This document shows, piece after piece, positions 37,265-46,147 of a DNA stretch of 64,000 bases. Location: contig NZ_FNWL01000001.1 in the NCBI RefSeq assembly GCF_900108095.1, positions 744,001-808,000 on the forward strand, read 5' to 3'. The notes below the pieces were generated by a model that worked only from the letters and a program-made list of their open reading frames with translations, was not told the origin of the DNA and did not search any database. The DNA is from Natronorubrum sediminis (GTDB taxonomy: Archaea > Halobacteriota > Halobacteria > Halobacteriales > Natrialbaceae). Position numbers and translations under genes: made by a program. Position 1 is the first letter of the stretch. The number at the start of each line of letters is the position of its first letter.

Positions 37265-38440
37265 ATGAGTGTGACTGACACACAATATACCGAACTGGAG
37301 ACACTCATCGCGGAGTTAGTCAAAATTGAAACAGAAAATCCACCCGGCAACGAAGGTGACTGTGCTGAGTTCATTCAGTCGTGGTTCGCTGATCGCGGTA
37401 TCGACGCCGACCTACTCACCGATCCCTATCCCGACCGCCCGCAAGTCGGAGTTTCCGTCGGTGATGGGGACCCAACGCTCGTTCTCAACGGTCACATCGA
37501 CGTCGTTCCTGCAGGGGACCTCGAGCAGTGGGAGTACGATCCATACGGTGCAGAACGCGTCGGAAACTCACTGTATGGCCGCGGGAGCGTCGACATGAAA
37601 ACGGGTGTTGCGATCGGTATGCTCGCAACGGTGGAGTTTGCAAACGCGATCGAGTCGGGCGATCTGTCGGGTTCGGTCGTGTTTCAGGCTGCTATCGGCG
37701 AGGAAACCGCCGAACCGGGCACGAAAACCCTGTTGGAACAGGGCTACGATGGTGATTACGGCGTCGTGCTCGAGCCAACCGGTTTCAAAACCGCAACGAG
37801 CGAAAAAGGACTCGCCTGGTACGAAATCAGCGTCGCCGGTGACCCCTCCCACGCGAGTCGGCCAGACCAAGGAGCGAACGCAATCGACGGTGCGCGGCCG
37901 GTACTGGATGCACTTGCTTCGTACGACGACACCGTCCGAGAACGATCTGCGGACCTCGTGGGACAGGCGTATGCGACGGTCACGATGCTCGAGGCCGGCA
38001 CGAAAGAGAACGTCGTCCCGGAACGGGCGACGATCACGGTCGACCGTCGGTTCTTGCCCGACGAGACCGTTACCGATATCGACGCCGAAATCGACGAGTT
38101 GCTGTCCGACGTAGAATCAGAGCACGAGATTTCCACCTCGTGGACGCGTACCCGAACGTACGAATCGGCTGCAATCGATCCGGAGAGTCCGTTAGCGACC
38201 TCCTTTCGGGATCACTCCGCTGCACTCGCTGACGCCCCAACAGAGCCGTGGGGAGTGCAAGCGTCGACCGACGTCCGAAATTTCATAAACGACGCACAGA
38301 CCGAGGCGATTACGTGGGGACCTGGCGACATGACACAGGCCCACACCTACAACGAGCACGTCGATCTCGAGGATGCAGCCACCGGCCTCGAAATCTTGCG
38401 TTCGGCTGGTCGGGAAATTCTCGCGGGAGAGAGTGGATAA
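37265..38440 (+). CDS. M20-family amidohydrolase, second copy
   Basis: A 391-residue di-zinc enzyme of the same superfamily as the gene at 35005. Motifs are NGHIDVVPAGD, GRGSVDMKTG, GEETAEPGT, then VLEPTGFKTATSEKG and a dimerisation domain with SHASRPDQGANAID. The last His ligand is AHTYNEHVDL. The two M20 proteins share layout but are clearly diverged, so they may work on different bonds or successive intermediates. ATG 37265 is preferred over TTG 37244. It is the first gene of the rightward arm, followed by the small membrane protein and the symporter. Confidence 0.9.
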   Translation: MSVTDTQYTELETLIAELVKIETENPPGNEGDCAEFIQSWFADRGIDADLLTDPYPDRPQVGVSVGDGDPTLVLNGHIDVVPAGDLEQWEYDPYGAERVGNSLYGRGSVDMKTGVAIGMLATVEFANAIESGDLSGSVVFQAAIGEETAEPGTKTLLEQGYDGDYGVVLEPTGFKTATSEKGLAWYEISVAGDPSHASRPDQGANAIDGARPVLDALASYDDTVRERSADLVGQAYATVTMLEAGTKENVVPERATITVDRRFLPDETVTDIDAEIDELLSDVESEHEISTSWTRTRTYESAAIDPESPLATSFRDHSAALADAPTEPWGVQASTDVRNFINDAQTEAITWGPGDMTQAHTYNEHVDLEDAATGLEILRSAGREILAGESG

Positions 38441-38540
38441 CGACGGTGGGGCTTCACTCGACGGACTGTCGCCACAGGCCGTGGAATATGTCCTAATATT
38501 CTCGTTAAAACTTGTATATAGTACATACTTTCCCCGGTAA

Positions 38541-38550
38541 TTTTATAATA
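38541..38550 (+). promoter_or_regulatory. TATA box of the symporter pair
   Basis: TTTTATAATA is centred about 35 bases before ATG 38581, in a 140-base AT-rich gap after the M20 gene. It implies that the symporter pair can be expressed apart from the M20 gene. Confidence 0.55.
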
Positions 38551-38580
38551 CAGTGTCGTAATGTGTTGGTTAGACTTACC

Positions 38581-38772
38581 ATGACTGTATTTGGCATGCC
38601 GGAATCGATGTTCCTGATATTCGTTGCGACCATAATTGCAGGAAACCTCGGCGCACTTCACTATGTCATCGTTCACGTACTACTCGGAAAGCCATTCGGT
38701 GACGAAGACGACGTCGAAGAGACCGAAGAGGAAGCAAAGCCGGTAATCGAAGCGGGTGAGGTCAATGATTGA
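38581..38772 (+). CDS. Small membrane subunit next to SSS symporter
   Basis: A 63-residue protein with one transmembrane helix (SMFLIFVATIIAGNLGALHYVIVHVLLG) and an acidic tail (DEDDVEETEEEAKPV). Its last 8 bases overlap the symporter start at 38765. Small one-helix proteins encoded just ahead of SSS-family symporters are a known arrangement, and they are thought to be accessory subunits. The gene is below the usual annotation length and easily missed. Confidence 0.75.
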   Translation: MTVFGMPESMFLIFVATIIAGNLGALHYVIVHVLLGKPFGDEDDVEETEEEAKPVIEAGEVND

Positions 38773-40222
38773 TCTGATTCCGGGTGATGCTAATCCGTAC
38801 TACCTCGCAGCGTTCGTCCTCTACATGCTCCTCATCTTGGGGCTGGGAGTCTGGGGATACACCAGAACGAACGACGTGATGGATTTTTGGGTGTTTGGAC
38901 AGGATATGGGGCCGACCCTCGCGACGTGGTCGCTCATCGCGAATTTCGTCAGCTCTGTGAGCGTAATCGGCTTTATCGGGTCTGTTTACGTCGAGGGCTA
39001 TTCGTTGATGACTCACACCATCCTCGGATTGATGCTCGGGATCAGTGGATTGTACTTCGTCGTCGGCCGAGTCCGTGCACTCAACGTTCTCACGCTGCCC
39101 GATCTGATCGCAGAAGTGTCCGGCTACGACGTCGCACGGCCGATATCCGGGTCCGTCTTGCTCGCGAACGCCTGGCTCTATCTCATCATGCAACTCGTCG
39201 GTGCGAGTTTACTCGTTACAGCGATTACCGGCGTTCCCTACGAGTACATGGTCTGGGTGATCGGTGCCGTGTTCATCATCTACACCGTACTTGGCGGACT
39301 GGTGAGTGTCGCCTGGACCGATCTGGTCCAAGGCGTGATTATGGTGGCGGCAGTCGCCATCACGTTCGTCTATATGCTGTTCGATCTCGGTAGTTTCACT
39401 GCAATCAACGCCGAACTCGCTGCAGTCGACTCCGCGTTGGTCCATCCGACGAACGAGGGTACCTACACCGCCCTCATGATCGCAGCGACGATCGTCGCGT
39501 TCTTTGGATCGATATTCACCGAACAGAATATGCTCATCCGGATCGCCGCGACCAGAGACATCCGGACAGCAAAGATTCACCTCGCAGGAGCAGGCGCAGT
39601 GTTGTCCATATTTTACTCGTTGCTCATTATCCTCGGCGGCGCAACGACCGTCGCGTTGCTCGAGAGCGGATTAGCCGTCGACGACCCCGATGCAGCGTTC
39701 CCCGTCCTCATTACAGACTACGTCTCGACGGGAATTGGCGTCGTCATCATACTCGCCGTGATGAGCGCGATTCTCTCGACCACCGACACACGGCTTCACT
39801 CGACGGGTATCACGACGGCTCGAGACATCTACAGTTACTTCAAGCCCGACGCAGCCGAAACGCGCCTGATGACGGTCTCACGAATCGCGACCGTCGTCTT
39901 CGGAATCTCGGCGACTGCGGCCGCGGTCGATCCGCCGGGGACGATCATCGAACTGTACAATCTCCGTGCGGTGTTGTTGACCAGCGCGTTCCTCGTTCCC
40001 GTCTACGTCGCGATGTACTGGTCCGATCTCGATGGACGAGCGATCGTCGCCGCGGTCGCCGGCGGTGGGATCCTTGGGCTCGGGACCGATCTTATCGACG
40101 GTGGAATCGGCGCGGTCCCATCGGCGTTCATCGGAATCGGAACCGGAACCATCGTACTCCTCGTCGTCCACCACCTTCTCCCGGATTCGGACGACGGTCC
40201 CGATCCGGCCGGCGGCGACTGA
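38765..40222 (+). CDS. Sodium:solute symporter, SSS family
   Basis: A 485-residue membrane protein with about 13 helices. Family features are the N-terminal NPYYLAAFVLYMLLILGLGVW and FVSSVSVIGFIGSVYVEGY near residues 55-75 (SSS unwound helix 1 region), VLGGLVSVAWTDLVQGVIM and the conserved AVMSAILSTTDTRLHSTGI late in the protein. It imports a small solute with sodium. The neighbouring M20 and SDR enzymes suggest the solute is an N-acyl or otherwise amide-linked metabolite, by inference. Overlap with the 63-residue membrane protein implies coupled translation. Confidence 0.92.
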   Translation: MIDLIPGDANPYYLAAFVLYMLLILGLGVWGYTRTNDVMDFWVFGQDMGPTLATWSLIANFVSSVSVIGFIGSVYVEGYSLMTHTILGLMLGISGLYFVVGRVRALNVLTLPDLIAEVSGYDVARPISGSVLLANAWLYLIMQLVGASLLVTAITGVPYEYMVWVIGAVFIIYTVLGGLVSVAWTDLVQGVIMVAAVAITFVYMLFDLGSFTAINAELAAVDSALVHPTNEGTYTALMIAATIVAFFGSIFTEQNMLIRIAATRDIRTAKIHLAGAGAVLSIFYSLLIILGGATTVALLESGLAVDDPDAAFPVLITDYVSTGIGVVIILAVMSAILSTTDTRLHSTGITTARDIYSYFKPDAAETRLMTVSRIATVVFGISATAAAVDPPGTIIELYNLRAVLLTSAFLVPVYVAMYWSDLDGRAIVAAVAGGGILGLGTDLIDGGIGAVPSAFIGIGTGTIVLLVVHHLLPDSDDGPDPAGGD

Positions 40223-40641
40223 CCCGTCGGTGCGTTATTGCTGGTGTAAACAGATTCGCGACGACGCGAACACGCGAGTTCCACCCCTCAGTTCGAAAAA
40301 CCGCCTCCAGTGACTGTTACTCAAGCGTTCCGAGACCAACCTCACACCCACGGGAATGCGTAGTTGGCCATCGGTCCGACACCAGTGAGCGAGCCTCCCG
40401 GCCGATCACAGATTGGATAGCGCCGAAATTCGTGTCGTCGCTCGAGTCGAATCACACCCATACCCATGTCACTTGTTTTCACGCCTCTGCAACTGGCACG
40501 ATTATCTATCATGAACTTTTATAACCAAGGAGGCTGAAGGGGTGAGTACAGATGTCGGTCGTACACGTAGTAGCGTAACTTCGCCCCCTTCATCCAGACG
40601 AGTCCGTACCGATTTCGACGAACGTCATACACCGACCGACA
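40223..40641. other. Intergenic region with TATA-like box, no firm gene
   Basis: This stretch follows the symporter. It holds a TATA-like CTTTTATAACC near 40516 and an AAGGAGG-type sequence near 40527, ahead of a GTG at 40542 that opens a 60-codon Arg/Thr/Pro-rich frame. That frame is compositionally poor and overlaps the candidate small gene at 40642, so I do not call it. Confidence 0.4.
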
Positions 40642-40842
40642 ATGAGCACCCAACACCCACACACCGACGCACAATCCGACCGACCAACCCCACCGACCAC
40701 ACCGACAGACCCGATCGTCGTTGAGACGACTCAGCCAACTACCGAGCACGCCCCACGAACGTTCTCCTATCAGAACCGGGCCCAACTCGAGAACCTGATC
40801 GACGAGTTCAACACCGCGTTCGCCAACGCCTCGAGCACGTAA
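40642..40842 (+). CDS. Possible small Thr/Pro-rich protein
   Basis: A 66-residue frame. The N-terminal half is Thr/Pro/Gln-rich (STQHPHTDAQSD and TPPTTPTDPIVVE). The C-terminal half looks like an ordinary helical segment (RTFSYQNRAQLENLIDEFNT). The second half supports a real gene more than the first. It is not linked to neighbours by spacing. Function unknown; the call is tentative. Confidence 0.4.
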   Translation: MSTQHPHTDAQSDRPTPPTTPTDPIVVETTQPTTEHAPRTFSYQNRAQLENLIDEFNTAFANASST

Positions 40843-41076
40843 GTTCGAAATTCGTTCTCTCGCACAATCCAAACCGTCTTTGGAGCGACTGCGTTAGACT
40901 CGAGTGGCCGATGACGATTCACTCGCTCCGAGCCGGACTCGGCATTCGGTTGTGACGAGCCCTATGAGTGCCGAGGCCATCGTTTCACACGTTCCGTTCT
41001 CGTGCTGGTGCAGACCTCTTGGAACGGCTGTCTACAGAAAAGCAGATCGATGCGGTTCACAGCGTCTGCTGGCGTA

Positions 41077-41478
41077 CTACTCGACTATGTACTCGATGTC
41101 TCGAGTTGTATTCCCGGTAAACTGTTCTCCATCTTCCTCGGCGTGGATGCCGATTCGGACCTCCCTGTCTTCCTCGATTACCGGATCGAGATCGATCTGG
41201 ACGTCCTCTTGTGTCGTTCCGGCTTCGAACGTGTCCGACGAGGATGTCTCGTCGTCGTAGTGTGCGTGGAGGAAGTAGTCCTTCTCGGCGGTGACCGATT
41301 CGACGACGACGGTTTCACCGTCTCCGGTCTGGTCGTTTGCGACCAGCGAGAACGACTCCGATTCCGTCTCGGAGGTCTCTTCTCTACTAATACAGCCGGC
41401 TGCTATAAGAGACAGCGGTACGACACTTCCGTACTTCAGAACCTGTCTCCGAAGACGTTCGTTCGAGGTCACAGTCAC
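41077..41478 (-). CDS. Tat-type lipoprotein with DUF7282-like domain
   Basis: A 133-residue lipoprotein. The signal has a twin Arg (ERLRRQVLKYG) and a lipobox ending AAGC at Cys29 (SLIAAGCIS). The mature part has the pattern ANDQTGDGETVVVESVTAE, then TFEAGTTQEDVQIDLDPVIE, resembling the haloarchaeal DUF7282 domain found on surface proteins. It is anchored outside the membrane. The role is unknown. It sits in the lower-GC accessory stretch between the symporter module and the McrC remnant. Confidence 0.75.
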   Translation of the reverse strand: MTVTSNERLRRQVLKYGSVVPLSLIAAGCISREETSETESESFSLVANDQTGDGETVVVESVTAEKDYFLHAHYDDETSSSDTFEAGTTQEDVQIDLDPVIEEDREVRIGIHAEEDGEQFTGNTTRDIEYIVE

Positions 41479-41584
41479 CGATACGGGATCGTCACACTAT
41501 AAGCACTATCCGTTTTCACTCACCCAGCAAAACGAAAATATATCTGATATATGTCTGACGTAACACTGGAGTCCACCGTACTAA

Positions 41585-42253
41585 TCGCGCCGAAAGCATG
41601 ATTCGAGAGGAGATCCGAATGATGGCTGTTCGAGCACGAAATTCCGTCTCCGTTCGTTACTCGTCTCACTCCCAGACGGGCCAACACTCCAGATCCGACC
41701 GAAAGCTGGACAGACCAACCTCCTCACTCTCCTCCGATATGCTCAGGGGGTACAGTCTGAGACGATCGAAGAGAAGACATCAATCTCCGCTGGACGAACG
41801 GTCATTGGGGCGCTTGCAGCGCTGTTTGAAGCCGAACTCGAGGCAGTGATACGTCAGGGACTCCACCGCGATTATCGTCGTGTAGAGGAAGACGAAGAAC
41901 ATCTTCGGGGGCGGCTAAACGTACAAAAACAGATCCAGCGTCAGGGGATCACACCCACTCGATTCGAATGCTCCTATGACGAACTCACCTACGACACAAT
42001 TCCTAACAAAGCCGCCCTCTTCGAAGCAACACATCTTACTCGGTTTGTTCGAGATCAAACCCTCGAGCGGGCACTTCAGAAGCATTGTCATCGATTGCGT
42101 CAACGAGTATCCCTCGAGCCAGTACGACCGGCTGATCGTGATACTGGTAAGTCGTTCCTGTTCGAGTGTCGAGGCCGTTACATTCTCGAACGACACCGAA
42201 TACCCTACACGACAGTCATCGAGCGATTCCATTTCTGCAACCAACTACGCTAA
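41585..42253 (+). pseudogene. McrC-family restriction protein remnant, 5'-truncated
   Basis: An open stretch of 222 codons with clear McrC-like segments: LPDGPTLQIRPKAGQTNLLT, then LLRYAQGVQSETIEEK, LEAVIRQGLHRDYRRVEED, EEHLRGRLNVQKQIQRQG and FECSYDELTYDT. McrC is the partner of the McrB GTPase in modification-dependent restriction. There is no ATG, GTG or TTG before GTG 41846, well inside the homology, and the N-terminal region is missing or in another frame. After about 42130 resemblance fades and the C-terminal part is absent. No McrB gene is in the window. It is best read as a decayed defence gene. Confidence 0.65.
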
Positions 42254-42353
42254 CCACCCAGACACTCATTACTACACGTTTGAGTGAGCCTACAGATTGG
42301 TTTTCCAACCATACTCTTGTGAGATGTTCACGAGCTGGTGAGTGTGATTCACG

Positions 42354-43133
42354 ATGAACGATCTCGAGGTCGCTGACTACTTCGACGCGAATACGAACGC
42401 GTACCGGAACGAACGGACCGTGGACGCGGTCGAATCCTGGCCGCTCGTCGACGAACGTCTCGAGGACGCGGCGAGTGAGGGTGACCGACTGCTCGAGATC
42501 GGCTGCGGAGACGGGCTGTTTCTCGAGTACGTCCTCGAGCACACGGACATCGAGGAGGGGTACGGAATGGACATCTCGGCCGAAATGCTGCCCGACGACG
42601 AGCGATACCGCGGGCGGTATCTGCAGGCCTCGGCGACGAAACTGCCGTTGCCGTTCGCGCCCGAATCGTTCGACTTCGTCGTCATGGGTGATGTCCTCCA
42701 CCATCTCGTCGGACCGACTCGAGCGGACTCTAAACGACGGGCGCAGATAGCGTTGCTCGAGGCGACGACGCTGTTGAAAGAGGGCGGCCACCTGATCGTC
42801 AAAGACATCTACTACGAGAGCCCGGTGGGGCCGAAGACGCTCACCTCACAGGGTATCTTCTACGGGCTGAAACACGCCACGAGGCTCGCCGAAGCGGTCG
42901 ACGAAGAGGTTGTACCCGGCCTGCTGGTATCGTTTTACACGCGCGGAGAGTTCCACGAGATGGTCCGACAGGCCGGCACGACGATCGTCCAAGAAGAAGT
43001 CGACGTCAAAGAACAGTCCACTCTCTCGAGACGGGTATTGGTCGGCGAATCCGCGTGTATCCGGTTGTACGCCCGGAAAAACCGGCGGAACGTAATTGAC
43101 AACGAGCGTTCCGAGAACGTAGACCGCCCGTAG
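42354..43133 (+). CDS. Class I SAM-dependent methyltransferase
   Basis: A 259-residue methyltransferase. Motif I is RLLEIGCGDGLFLEYVLE, followed by an acidic end of beta2 (YGMDIS), a post-I AMLPDDERYRGRYLQ, and motif IV FDFVVMGDVLHHL. The HLIVKDIYYE strand matches UbiE/COQ5-like or methyltransferase 11-type proteins. It is cytosolic. Residues after about 200 are rich in VDVKEQSTLSRRVLVGESAC, with a C-terminal basic end. Substrate unknown. It converges on the histidine kinase gene. Confidence 0.85.
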   Translation: MNDLEVADYFDANTNAYRNERTVDAVESWPLVDERLEDAASEGDRLLEIGCGDGLFLEYVLEHTDIEEGYGMDISAEMLPDDERYRGRYLQASATKLPLPFAPESFDFVVMGDVLHHLVGPTRADSKRRAQIALLEATTLLKEGGHLIVKDIYYESPVGPKTLTSQGIFYGLKHATRLAEAVDEEVVPGLLVSFYTRGEFHEMVRQAGTTIVQEEVDVKEQSTLSRRVLVGESACIRLYARKNRRNVIDNERSENVDRP

Positions 43134-43249
43134 CACCCGCCAGATCGCGCCAGTCCAACCGACGGAAGCGTGCTCGCCGGCAGATTCAACCGACGGGAAC
43201 GCGTCCGAAGGCGAGTACTCCGCAGAAGCCAGAGTACTCCGCAAAAGCC

Positions 43250-44413
43250 TCATCGCGCTGGTTTCGAGGGTGCTTGGGCTGGGGGAAGGGTGAACGTAAA
43301 GGTCGTACCCACGCCGGGTTCGGAATCGATCCAGATGGTCCCGCCGTGGCGCTCGACGATCCGTCGGCACAACGCGAGTCCAATCCCCGTCCCAGCGTGT
43401 TCTTCGTGACTGTGGAGACGTTGGAACACCTCGAAGACGCGATCTTGTTGCTCGGGTGGAATACCGATACCCTCGTCCCGGACGAATACCTGCCACCTCG
43501 AGTTCGTTCGCGTCGCCCCGACGTGCACGCGAGGGGGGTCGTCGCCGCTGTACTCGAGCGCGTTGCTGAGCAAGTTTTGGAACACCTGTCGGAGTTGGCG
43601 TGGGTCGCCCGCGACTCGAGGTAACGCGTCGCTGGTAATCTCCGCGTCGCTGTCGTCGATCTGTAATTCGAGGTTTTGCTGGACGTCCGCGAGGAGTGCA
43701 TCGAGGTCGACCGATTCGAAGGACTCGCCTCGCGTCTCGATTCGAGAGTACTCGAGGAGGCCGTCGATCATCTCTTTCATTCGCTCTGCGCCGTCGACGG
43801 CGTAGTCGATGAATTCGTCGGCGTCGTCGTCCAGTTCGTCCGCGTAGCGACGTTCCAGAAGTGAGAGGTAACTCGTGATCATCCGCAGTGGCTCCTCGAG
43901 GTCGTGTGAGACGGCGTAGGCGAACTGCTCGAGGCGTTCGTTCGACGCCTCGAGTTGGGCCTGGAGGCGTTGTAAGTCCTCGTTGCGCTGTGTGAGCTCG
44001 CGGGCACTCGCCTTGGCTCGGGCGTCGTACATACCGACGCCCAGCCCCGCGACGCTACTGAGGGCAGTGAGGACGAGGATCTCGCGGTACGGGTTGCGCA
44101 GACTGTCAGCGGGCTGAAAGTGGTAGAGACTCAACAGAACGAACATTACCCCGACGGCACCGAGGGTCCAGCCGCCGATCAGCGGATACAGGTCGGAATC
44201 GAGATCGGCGTGTACCAACTGGAACCCACCATAGAGGAGAACGAAGGCCGGGCCGCCGGTGAGTAAGATGATGACGGCGACGTTCGAGTACGGTTCGCCG
44301 CTGGACAACCGCAAACTCGCCCAGACGAGCGAGAGCGTTGCGTACGTAAGGCCGAGAAAGAGGATGACCCCTCTGCCACTGGTTGGGGAGACGTACCGAG
44401 TCACGAACGCCAT
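43250..44413 (-). CDS. Membrane sensor histidine kinase
   Basis: A 387-residue kinase. Four hydrophobic segments in residues 15-128 (for example GVILFLGLTYATLSLVWASL and EILVLTALSSVAGLGVGMY) form the membrane input part. A coiled coil follows (ARELTQRNEDLQRLQAQLEA). The H-box is AYAVSHDLEEPLRM with H170. The ATPase has N-box FQNLLSNALEYS, G1 VRDEGIGIPPEQQ, and G2 HAGTGIGLALCRRIVERHGG. There is no PAS domain and no response regulator next to it. ATG 44413 is preferred over TTG 44422. The signal is unknown. Confidence 0.9.
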   Translation of the reverse strand: MAFVTRYVSPTSGRGVILFLGLTYATLSLVWASLRLSSGEPYSNVAVIILLTGGPAFVLLYGGFQLVHADLDSDLYPLIGGWTLGAVGVMFVLLSLYHFQPADSLRNPYREILVLTALSSVAGLGVGMYDARAKASARELTQRNEDLQRLQAQLEASNERLEQFAYAVSHDLEEPLRMITSYLSLLERRYADELDDDADEFIDYAVDGAERMKEMIDGLLEYSRIETRGESFESVDLDALLADVQQNLELQIDDSDAEITSDALPRVAGDPRQLRQVFQNLLSNALEYSGDDPPRVHVGATRTNSRWQVFVRDEGIGIPPEQQDRVFEVFQRLHSHEEHAGTGIGLALCRRIVERHGGTIWIDSEPGVGTTFTFTLPPAQAPSKPAR

Positions 44414-44796
44414 CAGTACCAATCCGAACGCTGAAAAGGTAGGCGTTTTGTACGGATTCGATGAGTGTCACGCAGGTGTGAGAGACCCGTCCGTCGGTAA
44501 TCTCGTATTGACGACACCGTGAATGGGTTGAATACGGTGAATGGGTTGAATACGAACATACTGTAGTAGGCGGGAGACCCAGAACCCGCTCTCGACGAGG
44601 ACGGTTGCTGATCCCACAAGCCGAACGCTCACACTGCCGTCTCTCTGGACGACCGGAACCCACTCCCGGCTGTTCGGTACTAGTCGCTCCGGTAGACACC
44701 CACGCTGCGTGGTAGAGCCACCAAAACGGACTGTACGCGAGTATCGCAATAGCAGGTTAAGACCGCTGACGACGAACCTCTACTCGAGGGAGTATC
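44414..44796. other. Intergenic region, no gene seen
   Basis: This 383-base gap separates the histidine kinase from the OsmC-like gene, which are divergent. It contains the 18-base tandem repeat at 44519-44554 and no convincing coding frame; one 93-codon minus-strand frame lacks typical haloarchaeal acidic composition. Confidence 0.5.
44519..44554. repeat. 18-base perfect tandem repeat
   Basis: Two identical copies of GTGAATGGGTTGAATACG at 44519-44536 and 44537-44554 lie in the gap between two divergent genes. They may be a binding site with two half-sites or a recent duplication. Confidence 0.9.
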
Positions 44797-45420
44797 ATGA
44801 CGACAGACGACCACCAAACCACGATGGATCGAACCGGCGAGGTCGAACACGGCCTCGACGCCGGCGACTTCCAGGAATTCATCGAGTGGTTCGAGGCGAA
44901 CCCGGACGACGGCATGCTCGAGTTCCGCGCCTCGGGCGACACCGAAGCGGTGGCGAACCGCACGACGGCGACAATCGGCGACTGGGCGCTCGGCGGTGAC
45001 GAGATGGGTGACGAACGCGAACACGTCCTCGAGTTCGGTCTCCCACCGGAACTCGAGGCGGCGATGGGCTACCTCGAGCCGACGGACCGCTACGAGGCGA
45101 TCGAAGGTGCACTCGCGGGGCTCACCGCGTGCATCAACGGCACGATCGTCTGGAACGCGATCCGTGAGGGGATCGACGTCGAGGACGTGACGACGACCGT
45201 TCGCGCGCCGGTCGATCTCAGCATGCTGTTCGGTATCCACGACACGGACCGGGCGGACGAGATGTACGGCGAACTCGAGATCGACGTCGAAGTGACCGGC
45301 GACCTGACCCCCGAGGAGCAATCGGCCGTGCGCGACTACCCGAAGCGCTCGCCAGTCTACACGCTCGTGACGCTCGAGCAGCCCAACAGGCCTCGAGTGG
45401 AGTTCCAGACAGCAGCGTGA
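44797..45420 (+). CDS. OsmC-family protein with one conserved cysteine
   Basis: A 207-residue protein of the OsmC/Ohr type. The helical core has ALAGLTACINGTIVWNAIREG, holding the first peroxidatic-type Cys (about residue 111). The second Cys expected in a CPV motif is replaced (KRSPVYTLV, Ser-Pro). Oxidation chemistry of the classic two-Cys cycle would therefore need another partner, if it is an enzyme at all. N-terminal part DFQEFIEWFEANPDDG is acidic. ATG 44797 follows the intergenic region. Function uncertain. Confidence 0.75.
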   Translation: MTTDDHQTTMDRTGEVEHGLDAGDFQEFIEWFEANPDDGMLEFRASGDTEAVANRTTATIGDWALGGDEMGDEREHVLEFGLPPELEAAMGYLEPTDRYEAIEGALAGLTACINGTIVWNAIREGIDVEDVTTTVRAPVDLSMLFGIHDTDRADEMYGELEIDVEVTGDLTPEEQSAVRDYPKRSPVYTLVTLEQPNRPRVEFQTAA

Positions 45421-45648
45421 GCCCACGACTATTTTTTCTCACCGCGAGTCGCTCCAGAGGCGTTCCGCGTCGGTGAAACGGTCCGTTCGAGTGGCCATGC
45501 GGTCGCCATCACCCGCCATCGACGTGTCTGTAAATTAGATCGAACAGCGAACACGTCGGGTTCGTCGTCTCAATGGCGAGGTCGAGAGGTGTCGCTCTCC
45601 CGCCCGCATATCCACAACGTTCACTTCGGCTGGCGGTCGCTTTGGAGT

Positions 45649-46095
45649 ATGAAAATCGATCTCGCGGAACTTCGGAGGGGAGTGGCTTCGATGGGGCCGT
45701 ACGTCCTTTCCCATCACCTGCTCTCCGAGCGCCACCGGTGCTATTCGCCGACCGTCTTCGGCCGTCGGGTCGATCTCTGTTCCCGGTGTCTCGGCATCTA
45801 TCCGGGCATCTTACTGGGCCTGTACGTCGCCAATGCGGGCCATTTTGGTGCGAACAGTCTGCTCGTCGTCGCGGTGTTCCCCCTTCCCGCCCTCCTCGAT
45901 TGGACCCTCACGACGTATACGAAGCGTCGGGGGTACAACGTCGTCCGCACGGCGACCGGGTTCTTGCTCGGGTACGGGTACGGTCTCGGACTCGTGCGCT
46001 TGTTCCTCAAGGCCGATAGTCGCGTCTTCGGCGTGGGGATCGCGTACGCGGTAGTCGCCGGGATGTTACTGTACGTCGGTAAAATCAACAACTGA
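45649..46095 (+). CDS. DUF2085-type membrane protein
   Basis: A 148-residue membrane protein with cysteine signatures of DUF2085: SERHRCYSPTVFGRRVDLCS followed by RCLGIYPGILLGL. The CxxC (LCSRCLG) and an earlier HRC might bind metal near the membrane surface. About three helices follow. The ATG at 45649 starts the family-like region; GTG 45589 is in frame but adds a non-family stretch. It lies 52 bases before the TM2 protein gene on the same strand. Confidence 0.7.
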   Translation: MKIDLAELRRGVASMGPYVLSHHLLSERHRCYSPTVFGRRVDLCSRCLGIYPGILLGLYVANAGHFGANSLLVVAVFPLPALLDWTLTTYTKRRGYNVVRTATGFLLGYGYGLGLVRLFLKADSRVFGVGIAYAVVAGMLLYVGKINN

Positions 46096-46108
46096 CCGAC
46101 AAATACTC

Positions 46109-46116
46109 TTTTATAG
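46109..46116 (+). promoter_or_regulatory. TATA box of the TM2 gene
   Basis: TTTTATAG lies about 35 bases before ATG 46148. Confidence 0.5.
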
Positions 46117-46147
46117 GGCCTGTGTCATCATTCGGAAAGAACACGGA

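Noticed and set aside
40542-40724. 60-codon frame with TATA and ribosome-site-like sequences ahead
   Set aside because: Arg/Thr/Pro-rich low-complexity product that overlaps another small frame; not enough to call.
40843-41076. Possible transposase remnant upstream of the lipoprotein gene
   Set aside because: The 234-base stretch is unremarkable in all frames; no transposase motif could be read.
44468-44749. 93-codon minus-strand frame in the gap before the OsmC-like gene
   Set aside because: Basic and Arg/Val-rich, unlike haloarchaeal cytosolic or membrane proteins; no start signal.
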